Positions 16,564-24,600 of a DNA stretch of 52,112 bases are shown here, one piece after another. Below the pieces are notes generated by a model. That model did no database searches. It was not told where the DNA came from and was given only the letters and a program-made list of their open reading frames with translations. Position 1 is the first letter of the stretch; every line of letters starts with the position of its first letter. Source of the stretch: a bacterium (GTDB taxonomy: Bacteria; Gemmatimonadota; Gemmatimonadetes; Gemmatimonadales; Gemmatimonadaceae); the NCBI GenBank assembly GCA_027484025.1, contig JAIXTI010000140.1:1-52112 (forward strand), in the 5' to 3' direction. A program made the translations under genes and the position numbers.

Positions 16564-17571
16564 TCACGTGGTCACGGCAAGATCGAGCAAATCGCTCAGC
16601 TCTTCGAAGAGCGACTGCGCTTCGGGCTGCGCCAGCGAGCCGCGCTGCCAGTGCACCTTGAGCTGGTCGCGGACTTCGCGCGCGCGTGCAACCGCCGAAT
16701 GGCCGCGATAGAGCAGCGACTCGATGGATACAATGGCGACCTGCGGGGCAGGGGCTCCGTTCCAGGTGAGATTGGTCTGCTTCACCTGGGCCGCGAGTTG
16801 TCCGTCGCTGAGTTCGCGATCCATGAGCAGCTGCGCGAACCCCTGGACGCCGGCGCGTTCAGCGCTGTTCACGAGCGGCGCCCGCGCCATCTTGGTGGCG
16901 AGCGTGGCAATGCTCGACGCGCCGTAGCTTTCGGCCACGTCGGAAAGGCCGAGCAGGGCGCGGCGCACCCCGTCGGTGAGGGCAAGCTGCGACGGGCCGG
17001 CCGGACTGGTCGCGAGCGCGGCGGCCTCGCGCGCAACGCCGTCGGCTGCCGCGGCAATATCGGTACGAAAGCGCTGCGCGAGGGTGACGGCCGGCTTGGG
17101 ATTGCGCTGCAGGATCGCCGGCATGCCGTCGTCGGGGAAGAAGCGCGAGATCGGCACGACCTGCGCCGTCGGCGACTCGGCTGGCGCACTCGTGGAGAGA
17201 TAGCCGGCGGCCACGGAGGCCAGCGCCACGGACTGCGTGCGCGCGCGTCGCTGTTCGGCGTCAGCCCAGACCGCGGCCTTGTCCACCAACTGCCGCAACT
17301 CCACCAGCGCCCCGCGCACCGCAAAGTGCAGGCGCTGATCCCACCGCAGCTCCTGATCGCGCAGTCCCGTCGCGATGCGCTCGAGCGTCGACGCAAAGTC
17401 GGGAAGCCCTTCGAGACGCGTCATCGTGGCGCTGCCGCGCAACGCACGAGCGCTCGCGAGGAACGCCGCCGCATCGGGCGCGGCGGGATCGGCCAACAGC
17501 TGATCGAGCCGGTCGAGATACTCGCCGGCTTCCTTCTGGAAGAACTCGATTAGCGCCTGTGGTGCACTCAT
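16564..17571 (-). CDS. HPt-like (histidine phosphotransfer fold) protein lacking the phospho-accepting His
   Basis: The 335-residue product begins with an HPt-like helical bundle: EAGEYLDRLDQLL followed by ARALRGSATMTRLEGL. In true HPt domains the motif reads HxLKGS; here it is RALRGS (42-47), with Arg at the His position. A second helical region of similar character lies at about 165-250, and the C-terminus is acidic/leucine rich. There are no kinase or receiver genes next to it. Phosphotransfer by the usual route is therefore unlikely, and it may act as a binding or scaffold protein. It sits between pdxJ (39-base gap) and ispE (10-base gap) on the same strand. Start ATG 17571. Confidence 0.75.
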   Translation of the reverse strand: MSAPQALIEFFQKEAGEYLDRLDQLLADPAAPDAAAFLASARALRGSATMTRLEGLPDFASTLERIATGLRDQELRWDQRLHFAVRGALVELRQLVDKAAVWADAEQRRARTQSVALASVAAGYLSTSAPAESPTAQVVPISRFFPDDGMPAILQRNPKPAVTLAQRFRTDIAAAADGVAREAAALATSPAGPSQLALTDGVRRALLGLSDVAESYGASSIATLATKMARAPLVNSAERAGVQGFAQLLMDRELSDGQLAAQVKQTNLTWNGAPAPQVAIVSIESLLYRGHSAVARAREVRDQLKVHWQRGSLAQPEAQSLFEELSDLLDLAVTT

Positions 17572-17610
17572 GCGCGGGAGAGCTGGGGAGAGTTCGGCAG
17601 TGCTGCCCGT

Positions 17611-18351
17611 TCAGAACCGATCGGCTTCGCGGGCGTCGTCCATCGCCGTCCGCACTTCCTTCACGGCGGCGACGAGTCCGATAAAGATGGCGCGCCCGAC
17701 GATGGCGTGCCCGATGTTGAGCTCTTCGATTTCCGGAATCGCGGCCACCGGCCCCACATTGTCCACGGAGAGTCCGTGTCCCGCGTGCACCGCCAGGCCG
17801 AGCGACACGCCGAGTGCCGCGGCATCCTTGAGCGCTTGCAGGGTAGCCGGGTTCCGTGGCGCATGCGCGTAGGCGCCGGTATGGAGTTCGATGGCGTCCG
17901 CGTCGACGGCTTTGGAGAGACGTACCGCCGCCGCGTCGGGATCAATGAACAGACTGGTGCGGATACCGGCACGTTTCAGACGTATCACGGCGGCACGCAC
18001 CGCCGTTTCGTGGCGGATGACGTCGAGCCCCCCTTCGGTCGTGACTTCCTCGCGCCGCTCGGGCACGAGCGTCACCTGGGCGGGCCGAAGTGTTTCGGCG
18101 AGTGCCAGCATGTCGTCGGTTATGGCACACTCCAAGTTGAGGAGCGTGGTGACCGTCGTCGCCAGTCGCTGAATGTCCTCGTCCTGGATATGCCGACGGT
18201 CTTCGCGCAGGTGGGCCGTAATGCCGTCGGCGCCCGCCTGTTCACAGAGCACCGCGGCAGCCACCGGATCGGGGGTGGGGCTGCGGCGGGCCTGACGGAC
18301 GGTGGCCACGTGATCGATGTTGACGTACAGACGCTGGTAGCGAAGCGACAT
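17611..18351 (-). CDS. pdxJ: Pyridoxine 5'-phosphate synthase
   Basis: The 246-residue product matches PdxJ length. It condenses 1-deoxy-D-xylulose 5-phosphate with 3-amino-1-hydroxyacetone 1-phosphate to make pyridoxine 5'-phosphate. RLYVNIDHVATVRQAR, GITAHLREDRRHI, ELHTGAYA, VHAGHGL and the late ELNIGHAIVGRAIF are family hallmarks of the TIM barrel. The start is ATG 18351 (MSLRYQRLYVN); a longer frame to 18429 adds an unconserved N-terminus. It heads the minus-strand unit with the HPt-like gene and ispE and is divergent from the lipoprotein gene at 18494. Confidence 0.95.
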   Translation of the reverse strand: MSLRYQRLYVNIDHVATVRQARRSPTPDPVAAAVLCEQAGADGITAHLREDRRHIQDEDIQRLATTVTTLLNLECAITDDMLALAETLRPAQVTLVPERREEVTTEGGLDVIRHETAVRAAVIRLKRAGIRTSLFIDPDAAAVRLSKAVDADAIELHTGAYAHAPRNPATLQALKDAAALGVSLGLAVHAGHGLSVDNVGPVAAIPEIEELNIGHAIVGRAIFIGLVAAVKEVRTAMDDAREADRF

Positions 18352-18440
18352 CTTCGGGGTAGGTCTGGGAATCAGGGACGGTCCGAGCGGACGGTCCAGA
18401 AGGTCGCCGGTGACAGACCGGCAGAACATACGCAGTTGGG

Positions 18441-18462
18441 AATGGTGATAGCTTACACCATT
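18441..18462. promoter_or_regulatory. 22-base palindrome upstream of lipoprotein gene
   Basis: AATGGTG (18441-18447) and CACCATT (18456-18462) are inverted copies around ATAGCTTA, so 18 of 22 bases are symmetric. It lies 31 bases before the GTG start of the lipoprotein gene and in the divergent gap to pdxJ. An operator for a dimeric regulator is plausible; no regulator gene is adjacent. Confidence 0.35.
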
Positions 18463-18493
18463 GCCCGTTTACACCGAAGGTAAGGAGGCCTTG

Positions 18494-19027
18494 GTGCCCG
18501 GTATGCAGCAAATCAAGCAGAATTCGCGTGCAGGAGTTCGCCTCGGGACCGCGATAGCGGCTGCGGCGCTCCTGATCACGAGCGCCTGTGCCCGTCAGGC
18601 GGTTTCCACCGACCTGTCGTTGCCCGGCCCGGTCGCGCCGCCGTCCATCGGGGCCAGCCCGGCAGGGACCGTCGGCGCGGCGACCGGTCGAGGCGCTGTC
18701 GAGGCGTTCATGGGGGCGGTCAAGGCCCAGGATCTCCAGGCGATGTCCGGCCTCTGGGGCAACGAGAAGGGGCTGGCCCGTGACCAGTACAAGCGCGACG
18801 AGCTCGAAAAGCGACTCGTCATCATGCAGTGCCTGCTCCAGCACGACGTGTTCCGCTTTGTCGAGGCGGGCCCGCGCTTGCAGACTGGTGGCCGACAGGA
18901 GCATCTGGTCGAGCTCAAGAAGGCAAAGCTGACCGCCCAGACCACGGTGACCACGGTGGGTGGTCCCGGCGGCCGCCAGCTGGTCGAGGACATCGACGTC
19001 TCCAAACTGCGCGATTTCTGCAGCTGA
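18494..19027 (+). CDS. Small hypothetical lipoprotein
   Basis: The 177-residue product has a lipoprotein leader ending in the lipobox LITSAC, so it is probably lipid-anchored. The mature part has a low-complexity Pro/Gly/Ala stretch, then a helical domain (about 70-177) with VEAFMGAVKAQDLQAMSGLWG, a pattern like NTF2/DUF4878-type domains, and ends in CS. Two Cys in the mature domain could pair. Function is unknown. The GTG at 18494 is chosen because TAAGGAGG (18481-18488) lies 5 bases upstream; the ATG at 18503 is 14 bases from it, and the TTG at 18461 lies within the palindrome. Confidence 0.75.
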   Translation: MPGMQQIKQNSRAGVRLGTAIAAAALLITSACARQAVSTDLSLPGPVAPPSIGASPAGTVGAATGRGAVEAFMGAVKAQDLQAMSGLWGNEKGLARDQYKRDELEKRLVIMQCLLQHDVFRFVEAGPRLQTGGRQEHLVELKKAKLTAQTTVTTVGGPGGRQLVEDIDVSKLRDFCS

Positions 19028-19039
19028 GCGCCAACGGGG

Positions 19040-19065
19040 CGCCGCCCCGGTCATGTGGGGCGGCG
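19040..19065. terminator. GC-rich hairpin between convergent genes
   Basis: Arms 19040-19048 and 19057-19065 form a 9-bp G/C stem with an 8-base loop, 13 bases after the lipoprotein stop and 32 bases from the mce stop. No T run is present. It may terminate either transcript weakly. Confidence 0.45.
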
Positions 19066-19096
19066 GCATCCGGGGTACCCCGTCTGGACAGGCCGA

Positions 19097-19507
19097 CTAG
19101 TATTCGGACAGTTCGACGAGCACCCCGCCCGTGCTACTCGGGTGCAGGAAGGCGATACGCTTGCCTTCGGCACCCAAACGGGGAACCTCGTCGATGAGTC
19201 GGAGACCGGCATCACGGCACTTCTGCAGCATGCCGTCGAGGTCGTCCACGGCGAAGCAGACGTGATGGATGCCGGGGCCGCGTTTGGCGACGTACTTGCC
19301 AATCGGCGACGTTTCGGAGTCCGAGTGCAGCAGCTCGACCAGCGATTCACCGGAGGCGAGCCCCACAATCGTGGCGCCATCGGCATCGCTGAGCGGGACT
19401 TCGGGCATCTCCAGCACGTCCCGCATGAACGGCAGCAGCTCGTCGATGGCGCGAACGGCAATCCCAATGTGGGCGATGCGCGTGCCGCGGCGAACGGAAT
19501 CGGTCAT
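19097..19507 (-). CDS. mce: Methylmalonyl-CoA epimerase
   Basis: The 136-residue product is a VOC-fold protein with the metal ligands of the epimerase: His in RIAHIGIAV, His in GIHHVCFAVDD and Glu in VLVELSEY at the end. It interconverts (2R)- and (2S)-methylmalonyl-CoA in propionyl-CoA metabolism. The mutase and carboxylase genes are not in this window. It is a lone minus-strand gene, convergent with the lipoprotein gene and divergent from trxA. The start is ATG 19507; no strong Shine-Dalgarno is visible. Confidence 0.92.
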   Translation of the reverse strand: MTDSVRRGTRIAHIGIAVRAIDELLPFMRDVLEMPEVPLSDADGATIVGLASGESLVELLHSDSETSPIGKYVAKRGPGIHHVCFAVDDLDGMLQKCRDAGLRLIDEVPRLGAEGKRIAFLHPSSTGGVLVELSEY

Positions 19508-19608
19508 ATCGGTCTAGGTTCCTGATCGGGTGAGTGATCCCGAATTCTAATCCTGCACAGTGACGTCAGCGCAGCGTGCGATACGTGGCGACGTTACACG
19601 GAGTCATG

Positions 19609-19932
19609 ATGGCGAACGCAGTCGAAGTGAAGGACGATACCTTCGCGACGGAAATCGAGGAGCAGGCGGGCTTGTCGGTGGTCGACTTCTGGGCCACGTG
19701 GTGCGCGCCCTGCCGCATGATCGCGCCGATCGTCGAGCAGCTGGCCGCCGACTACGCCGGCAAGGTCAAGGTGGCCAAGCTCGACGTCGACAACAATCAG
19801 CGCACCGCCGCCAAGTTCAACGTGCGCTCGATCCCGACCATCCTGTTTTTCAAGGACGGGAAGCTCGTCGATCAGGTCGTCGGAGCGGTGCCGCGTCCGG
19901 CGCTCGAAGCAAAGTTCAAGGAGCATGCCTGA
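19609..19932 (+). CDS. trxA: Thioredoxin
   Basis: The 107-residue product is a typical short cytosolic thioredoxin: VVDFWATWCAPCRM with a WCAPC active site (classical TrxA has WCGPC), KLDVDNNQ, the cis-Pro loop RSIPTILFF and a late GAVPRPAL. It reduces protein disulfides. The start is placed at ATG 19609, where CGGAG lies 5 bases upstream; the ATG at 19606 is too close to it. The gene overlaps rsmI by 8 bases and opens the long plus-strand run to 32643. Confidence 0.94.
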   Translation: MANAVEVKDDTFATEIEEQAGLSVVDFWATWCAPCRMIAPIVEQLAADYAGKVKVAKLDVDNNQRTAAKFNVRSIPTILFFKDGKLVDQVVGAVPRPALEAKFKEHA

Positions 19933-20869
19933 AGCAGGTCGTCCTGAGGCTGACGTGAGTCAGTCCGGGGACCTGTCCGGTCAGCCGGTCGTCGAGGGGA
20001 CCTCGACGCTGGCGACTCGGGCGGCGGAACTCTGGCCCCAGGCGGTAACGCCTGGGGCTTTGCACGTCGTGAGCACGCCGATCGGCCATCTCGCCGACAT
20101 CACGTTGCGCGCGCTCGCCGTACTGCGCGGCGCGGCCGCCATCTGCTGTGAAGACACCCGGCATGCGCGCCCCCTGCTCGACCGCTATGGCATCGGCACG
20201 GCCACGCTCGCGCTGCACGAGCACAACGAAGCGAGCATGATTCCGCGGCTGCTCGACCGCCTACGCGCCGGGGAAGGCATCGCCCTCATCAGCGACGCGG
20301 GTACGCCCCTCGTTTCCGATCCGGGCGCCCGACTGGTCGACGCGGCCATCAGCGCGGGGATTCGCGTGGTGCCCATTCCCGGCGCGTCGGCCACCTTGGC
20401 CGCGCTCGTGGCCTGCGGCCTTACACCGCACCCGTTCACCGTACTCGGGTTTCCCGAGCGCAAAGGCAAGGAACGGGAGAACACGTTGGCCTTGGCCGTC
20501 CGGTCGCCGCACGCCGTCGTGCTCTTCGAATCCCCCAACCGCTTGGTCGACACCTTGCGCGATTTGGCGGCCATCGCGGGGCAGGCGCGTCCCGTGGCCG
20601 TGGCGCGGGAGCTGACGAAGCATTTCGAGGAGATCCGGCGCGGAACGCTGGAGGATGTCGCCGCGTATTACGAAGCAGTCCCTCCCCGGGGGGAAATCGT
20701 GATCGTGCTGTCTGGTGCGACGGCCGCGGAACCCACGGAAGACGGCCTGCGTGCCACCGCCGATGCGTTGCGCGCCGAAGGCTTCCGCCCGCGCGACATC
20801 GTTCGCACGCTTATGGACGAGCACGGCGCCAGTCGCAATCTTGCGTATCGGCTCGCCCACGACACCTGA
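19925..20869 (+). CDS. rsmI: 16S rRNA (cytidine(1402)-2'-O)-methyltransferase
   Basis: The tetrapyrrole-methylase-fold enzyme methylates the ribose of C1402 in 16S rRNA using SAM. HVVSTPIGHLADITLRAL, CCEDTRHARPLL, HEHNEA, ALISDAGTPLVSDPG and VPIPGASA match RsmI closely. As called, it has 314 residues with an extra N-terminus of about 45 residues, starting at ATG 19925 inside the trxA end. RsmI homology begins only near residue 47, and a strong hairpin (20035-20058) lies in the extension. An in-frame TTG at 20060 directly before HVVSTPIG is therefore a real alternative start. The next gene follows after 11 bases. Confidence 0.93.
   Translation: MPEAGRPEADVSQSGDLSGQPVVEGTSTLATRAAELWPQAVTPGALHVVSTPIGHLADITLRALAVLRGAAAICCEDTRHARPLLDRYGIGTATLALHEHNEASMIPRLLDRLRAGEGIALISDAGTPLVSDPGARLVDAAISAGIRVVPIPGASATLAALVACGLTPHPFTVLGFPERKGKERENTLALAVRSPHAVVLFESPNRLVDTLRDLAAIAGQARPVAVARELTKHFEEIRRGTLEDVAAYYEAVPPRGEIVIVLSGATAAEPTEDGLRATADALRAEGFRPRDIVRTLMDEHGASRNLAYRLAHDT
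20035..20061 (+). terminator. Terminator-like hairpin inside the 5' part of rsmI
   Basis: GCCCCAGGCG (20035-20044) pairs perfectly with CGCCTGGGGC (20049-20058) around a GTAA loop (GNRA type) and is followed by TTT. It starts 103 bases after the trxA stop and ends just before the conserved RsmI domain. It could be a terminator or attenuator of trxA transcripts, or an RNA structure at the translation start. Confidence 0.5.
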
Positions 20870-20880
20870 ACCTCCCTGCC

Positions 20881-21606
20881 ATGCGGCTTTCGCAGCGTCC
20901 ATTCCGTTCGGTTCTGCTCGCTGCGTGTGTCGCCCTCCCCATCGGGTTGGCCGCGGCCCGGCCGTTTGTGCCAGCCGCTGCCGCCCCGCTGCCGGGCCCC
21001 GGTCGCCTGGCCGTTGCGCGCCTGCAGTACGAAGGGGGCGGGGACTGGTACGCCAATCCATCGAGTCTCCCCAACCTCATTCGCGCCATCGCGGAGCGCA
21101 CCTCGCTCCCCATCGAGCGTACTGAGGCCAAGGTCACGCTCACCGATTCATCGCTCTTCGACTTTCCGTTTCTGCACGCCACCGGACACGGCGAGATGAA
21201 GCTCAGTGAAGTCGAAGGGCGTCGCCTGCGCGAGTATCTCACGCGCGGCGGCTTCCTGCACGTCGACGACAATTACGGGCTCGACGAAAGCTTCCGGCGC
21301 GAAATCGCCAAGGTCTTTCCCGATCGCCCGCTGGTGGAGGTGCCCACGTCGCACCCCATCTACCACATCGTCTACGATTTCCCGAACGGCTTGCCCAAGG
21401 TGCATGAGCACGACGGCAAGCCGGCCAAGGGCTACGGCATTTTCATCGGCAACCGGCTGGCGCTCTTCTACACCTTCTCCACGGATCTCGGCAACGGATG
21501 GGAAGACGTCGGCACGTACCCGGATCCCCCGGCGCTGCACGAGCAGGCCATTCGCTTCGGCGTGAACCTCTTCACGTACGCGGCCACCAGCCGCGTGCAG
21601 CCGTGA
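20881..21606 (+). CDS. DUF4159 secreted protein
   Basis: The 241-residue product has an N-terminal signal segment (about 10-27) and then a DUF4159 domain with a class I amidotransferase-like fold: ARLQYEGGGDWYANP, LREYLTRGGFLHVDDNYG and SHPIYHIVYDF. It has no Cys nucleophile at the usual elbow, so enzyme activity is doubtful. DUF4159 proteins are usually encoded with MoxR, DUF58 and BatA-type envelope genes; here the next gene is the DUF4175 protein, 7 bases away. Function is unknown, probably in the cell envelope. The ATG at 20881 follows rsmI by 11 bases. Confidence 0.88.
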   Translation: MRLSQRPFRSVLLAACVALPIGLAAARPFVPAAAAPLPGPGRLAVARLQYEGGGDWYANPSSLPNLIRAIAERTSLPIERTEAKVTLTDSSLFDFPFLHATGHGEMKLSEVEGRRLREYLTRGGFLHVDDNYGLDESFRREIAKVFPDRPLVEVPTSHPIYHIVYDFPNGLPKVHEHDGKPAKGYGIFIGNRLALFYTFSTDLGNGWEDVGTYPDPPALHEQAIRFGVNLFTYAATSRVQP

Positions 21607-21613
21607 GCCGCGT

Positions 21614-24600
21614 ATGACGGCGCCCGCGATGAACAGTGCGGCCGTGGCGACGGGCGTGGGCCGCGCCCTTGAGACTCGACTGGGTGGTGAGCAGCAATCG
21701 CTTGCGACACGCGGCACCATCGGCGCGACGTTGGCGGCGGTCGCGGTGCTGGCTGCGGTGCTGGCGGCATCGACGCTGGTGCTGGGTGATGGACGGTGGC
21801 TCGCCTTGCCCGCGCCGTTGCCGCTGCTGCTCGCGGTGGCCGCGGTGAGTGGCGCCGGGGCGATGTTCCTCTGGCGGTGGCGCGCGCTGCAGTCGACACT
21901 GCGCCTCCCCACGCTGGCCGGCGCGGTCGAACGCGAGCAACAGCTGCGCGAAGGCTCATTGCGCGGGGCGCTCGAAGTCGCGGGCACCGGGGCACTCGGC
22001 GCACGCGCCGCGGATGACGTGGCGCGTCGCCTCAAGCCCGGCACGCTCGCGCCGGGATTGGCGAGTGCCCTCACCACGGCGCTGCTCGTGGCCGCCGGGG
22101 CCGCGATCGTCGGCTTGGCGTTGCTCGTTGGTGCCGCGCGCGCAGTGCCCGATGGATTGGCCGCCGTGTTGCAGCCGGTGAGCGCGTGGCGCGGGACACT
22201 GCTGCCGGCGCTCGCCTTCGACAAACTCACCACGCGTGTTCCGCGTGGGATGCCGGTAACGGTGCGCGTGATGGCCACCGGCCGTCAGGCGGTCACGGTC
22301 TCGCGTCGTTCCGAAGGTGAAGCCTGGAGCGATACGCTGCTCACCGTCCCCGACGATGGCGTGGTGTCGCTCGCGCTCGGTCCCGTGCGCGCCGCGACAT
22401 CGTTGCGCGTATCCGACGGGCGTTCGGCAGAACTGACCGCGGCACTCGTGGTCGAGGAACGCGGCTGGCTGGCCGACGTGTCGTTGCGCGCGGAGTATCC
22501 GGCGTATTTGGGGCGTGCGAACGAAACGCTGGAACCGGTCCCGCCCCTGCGCGTGCCGCGCGGAACGCGTATTCGCGTGCGTGTCATGCTGCGCGGCGGT
22601 GCGCGCAACGCGGTGGTGTCCGATGGTCGTACCGATGTGCCGCTCGTGGCTGCTGCCGCCGCGACCGGCGATGCGGTGCCCGCCGAAGGCACCTTCATCG
22701 TCGATCGTGACGGCGCGTGGCTGTGGCGCGCCGAAGCCACACCGCGCGCCGATGGCGCGGTGCTGCCGCCCGAGCTCCCCGACTCGCTGCCCTTTACGGT
22801 CATTCCCGACCAGTCGCCCGAAGTGCAGATCGTGTCGCCCATGAGCGATACCGCCATTGGCCCCACCGGTGAAGTCGCGGTGCTGGTCGATGCGGGCGAT
22901 GACCACGGCGTGGCGCGTGTACATCTCGTGCTTTGGAAGGAGTCGGCCTCCGGCGCCGGCGGCGTCGCCCGCGAGCGCATGCTGGTCGCGTCGCCATCGT
23001 CGCCGGTGTTTCAGGGGGGCGCGACGGTCACGCTCGACGGCCGTGGGCTCGAACCCGGTGACAAGCTCCACGTGACCGCGGTGGCGACGGACGACTCGCC
23101 ATGGGCGCAGCAGGCGCAGAGCGCCGAGATCATTTTGCGCATGCCGACGTTGTCGGAGCAGCGGGCGATGGCACGCTCGCTCGCCGATTCGCTGGCCTCG
23201 CGCGCGCTGCAGTTGGCGCAGCAGGAAAGGCGACTGCAGCAGAACACCACCGACGCGTCACGTAGTCGGGATCTCAAGGCCGGTGGCGGCGATCAGTCGG
23301 CGTCGAACGGCGCGAAGAGCGATGCGGCCAAGCAGCAGATGAGCTTTACCGCGGCGGAAAAGGCCAAGCAGTTGGCGCGTGATCAGCAGCAGCTGTCGGC
23401 GAAGGTCGATTCGCTGCGCATGAATGCCAAGGAGCTCGAGTCGCGTCTCAAGAACGCCAACGCACTCGACACGACGCTGGCCTCACGCATGCGCGACATC
23501 CAGAAGATGCTGCGCGATGCGATGACCCCCGAAATGCAGAAGCAGCTCGAGGCGCTCAACAAGAATTCCGACAAGTTGAGCGGCGCGCAGGCGCAGCAGT
23601 CCATGCAGCAGCTCTCGGAAGCACAGAAGCAGATGCGCGAGCAGCTCGAGAAGAGCGCCGAGATGTTGAAGCGTGCGGCGCTCGAAGGCGCCATGCAGAC
23701 GTTGCGCGATGACGCCAAGGATCTGTCGAAGGCGCAGCAGCAGATGGCCGACCGCATGGACGGCAAGACCGACGGCAAGTCGCCGCAAGGTGAAGGCAAG
23801 CCGGGCGAAGGGAAGCCCGGTGAGCGGAGTGCGACACCGCCCAATCAGGATCCGCGTTCGCTGGCGGACCGTTCGCGCGATCTCGAGCGCGAAGTGCAGG
23901 CGTTGGCCAAGCGGCTCGAGGAAGCGGGGGCCAAGCCCGGCGCCGCGAAGACACGCGAAGCACAGCCGTTGGCCAAGGAAGCCGCCGATGCCATGAGCAA
24001 GGCGGCGGAGCAGCTGCGGCAACAACAGCAGCAGGGCCAGCAGGGCCAGCAGGGCCAGCAGGGCCAGCAGGGCCAGCAGGGCCAGCAAGGCCAGCAAGGC
24101 CAGCAGGGCCAGCAAGGCCAGCAAGGCCAGCAAGGCCAGCAAGGCCAGCAAGGCCAGCAGGGTCAGCAGGGCCAGCAAGGCCAGCAGGGTCAGCAGGGCC
24201 AGCAAGGCCAGCAGGGCCAGCAGGGCCAGCGTCAGCAAGGCCAGCAGGGCGCGCAGCAGGCACGGCAGGCTGCCGATGCCATGGAGCGGGCGGCGCAGCA
24301 GCTGTCGCAGGCGCGTGATGCGCAGGTGAACGCCTGGAAGGGCGAGCTCTCCGATCAGCTCGACCAGTCCATCAACGAGACGATGCAGCTCGCGCGGCAG
24401 CAGGCGGAGCTCGAAAAGAAGATGCGCCAGTCGGCGCAGCAGGGGCAGCAAGGTGCGCAGGGGATACAAGGCGAACAGAGCGCGCTGCAGCAAGGCGTGC
24501 AGCAGGCGGCCGAGCGGTTGGAGCAGGCCGGGCGCTCGTCATCGCTCTTGTCGCAGCGTTCGCAGAAGCAGATGGGTGAAGCGCAGCGCCGTGTGCAGCA

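Noticed and set aside
24035..24223. CRISPR-like tandem repeats
   Set aside because: The 9-base units have no spacers and are in-frame codons.
23483..24493. Long minus-strand frame rich in Leu-Ala-Leu-Leu
   Set aside because: It is the antisense reading of the GQQ tract and coiled coil of the DUF4175 gene, with no start signal and no family resemblance.
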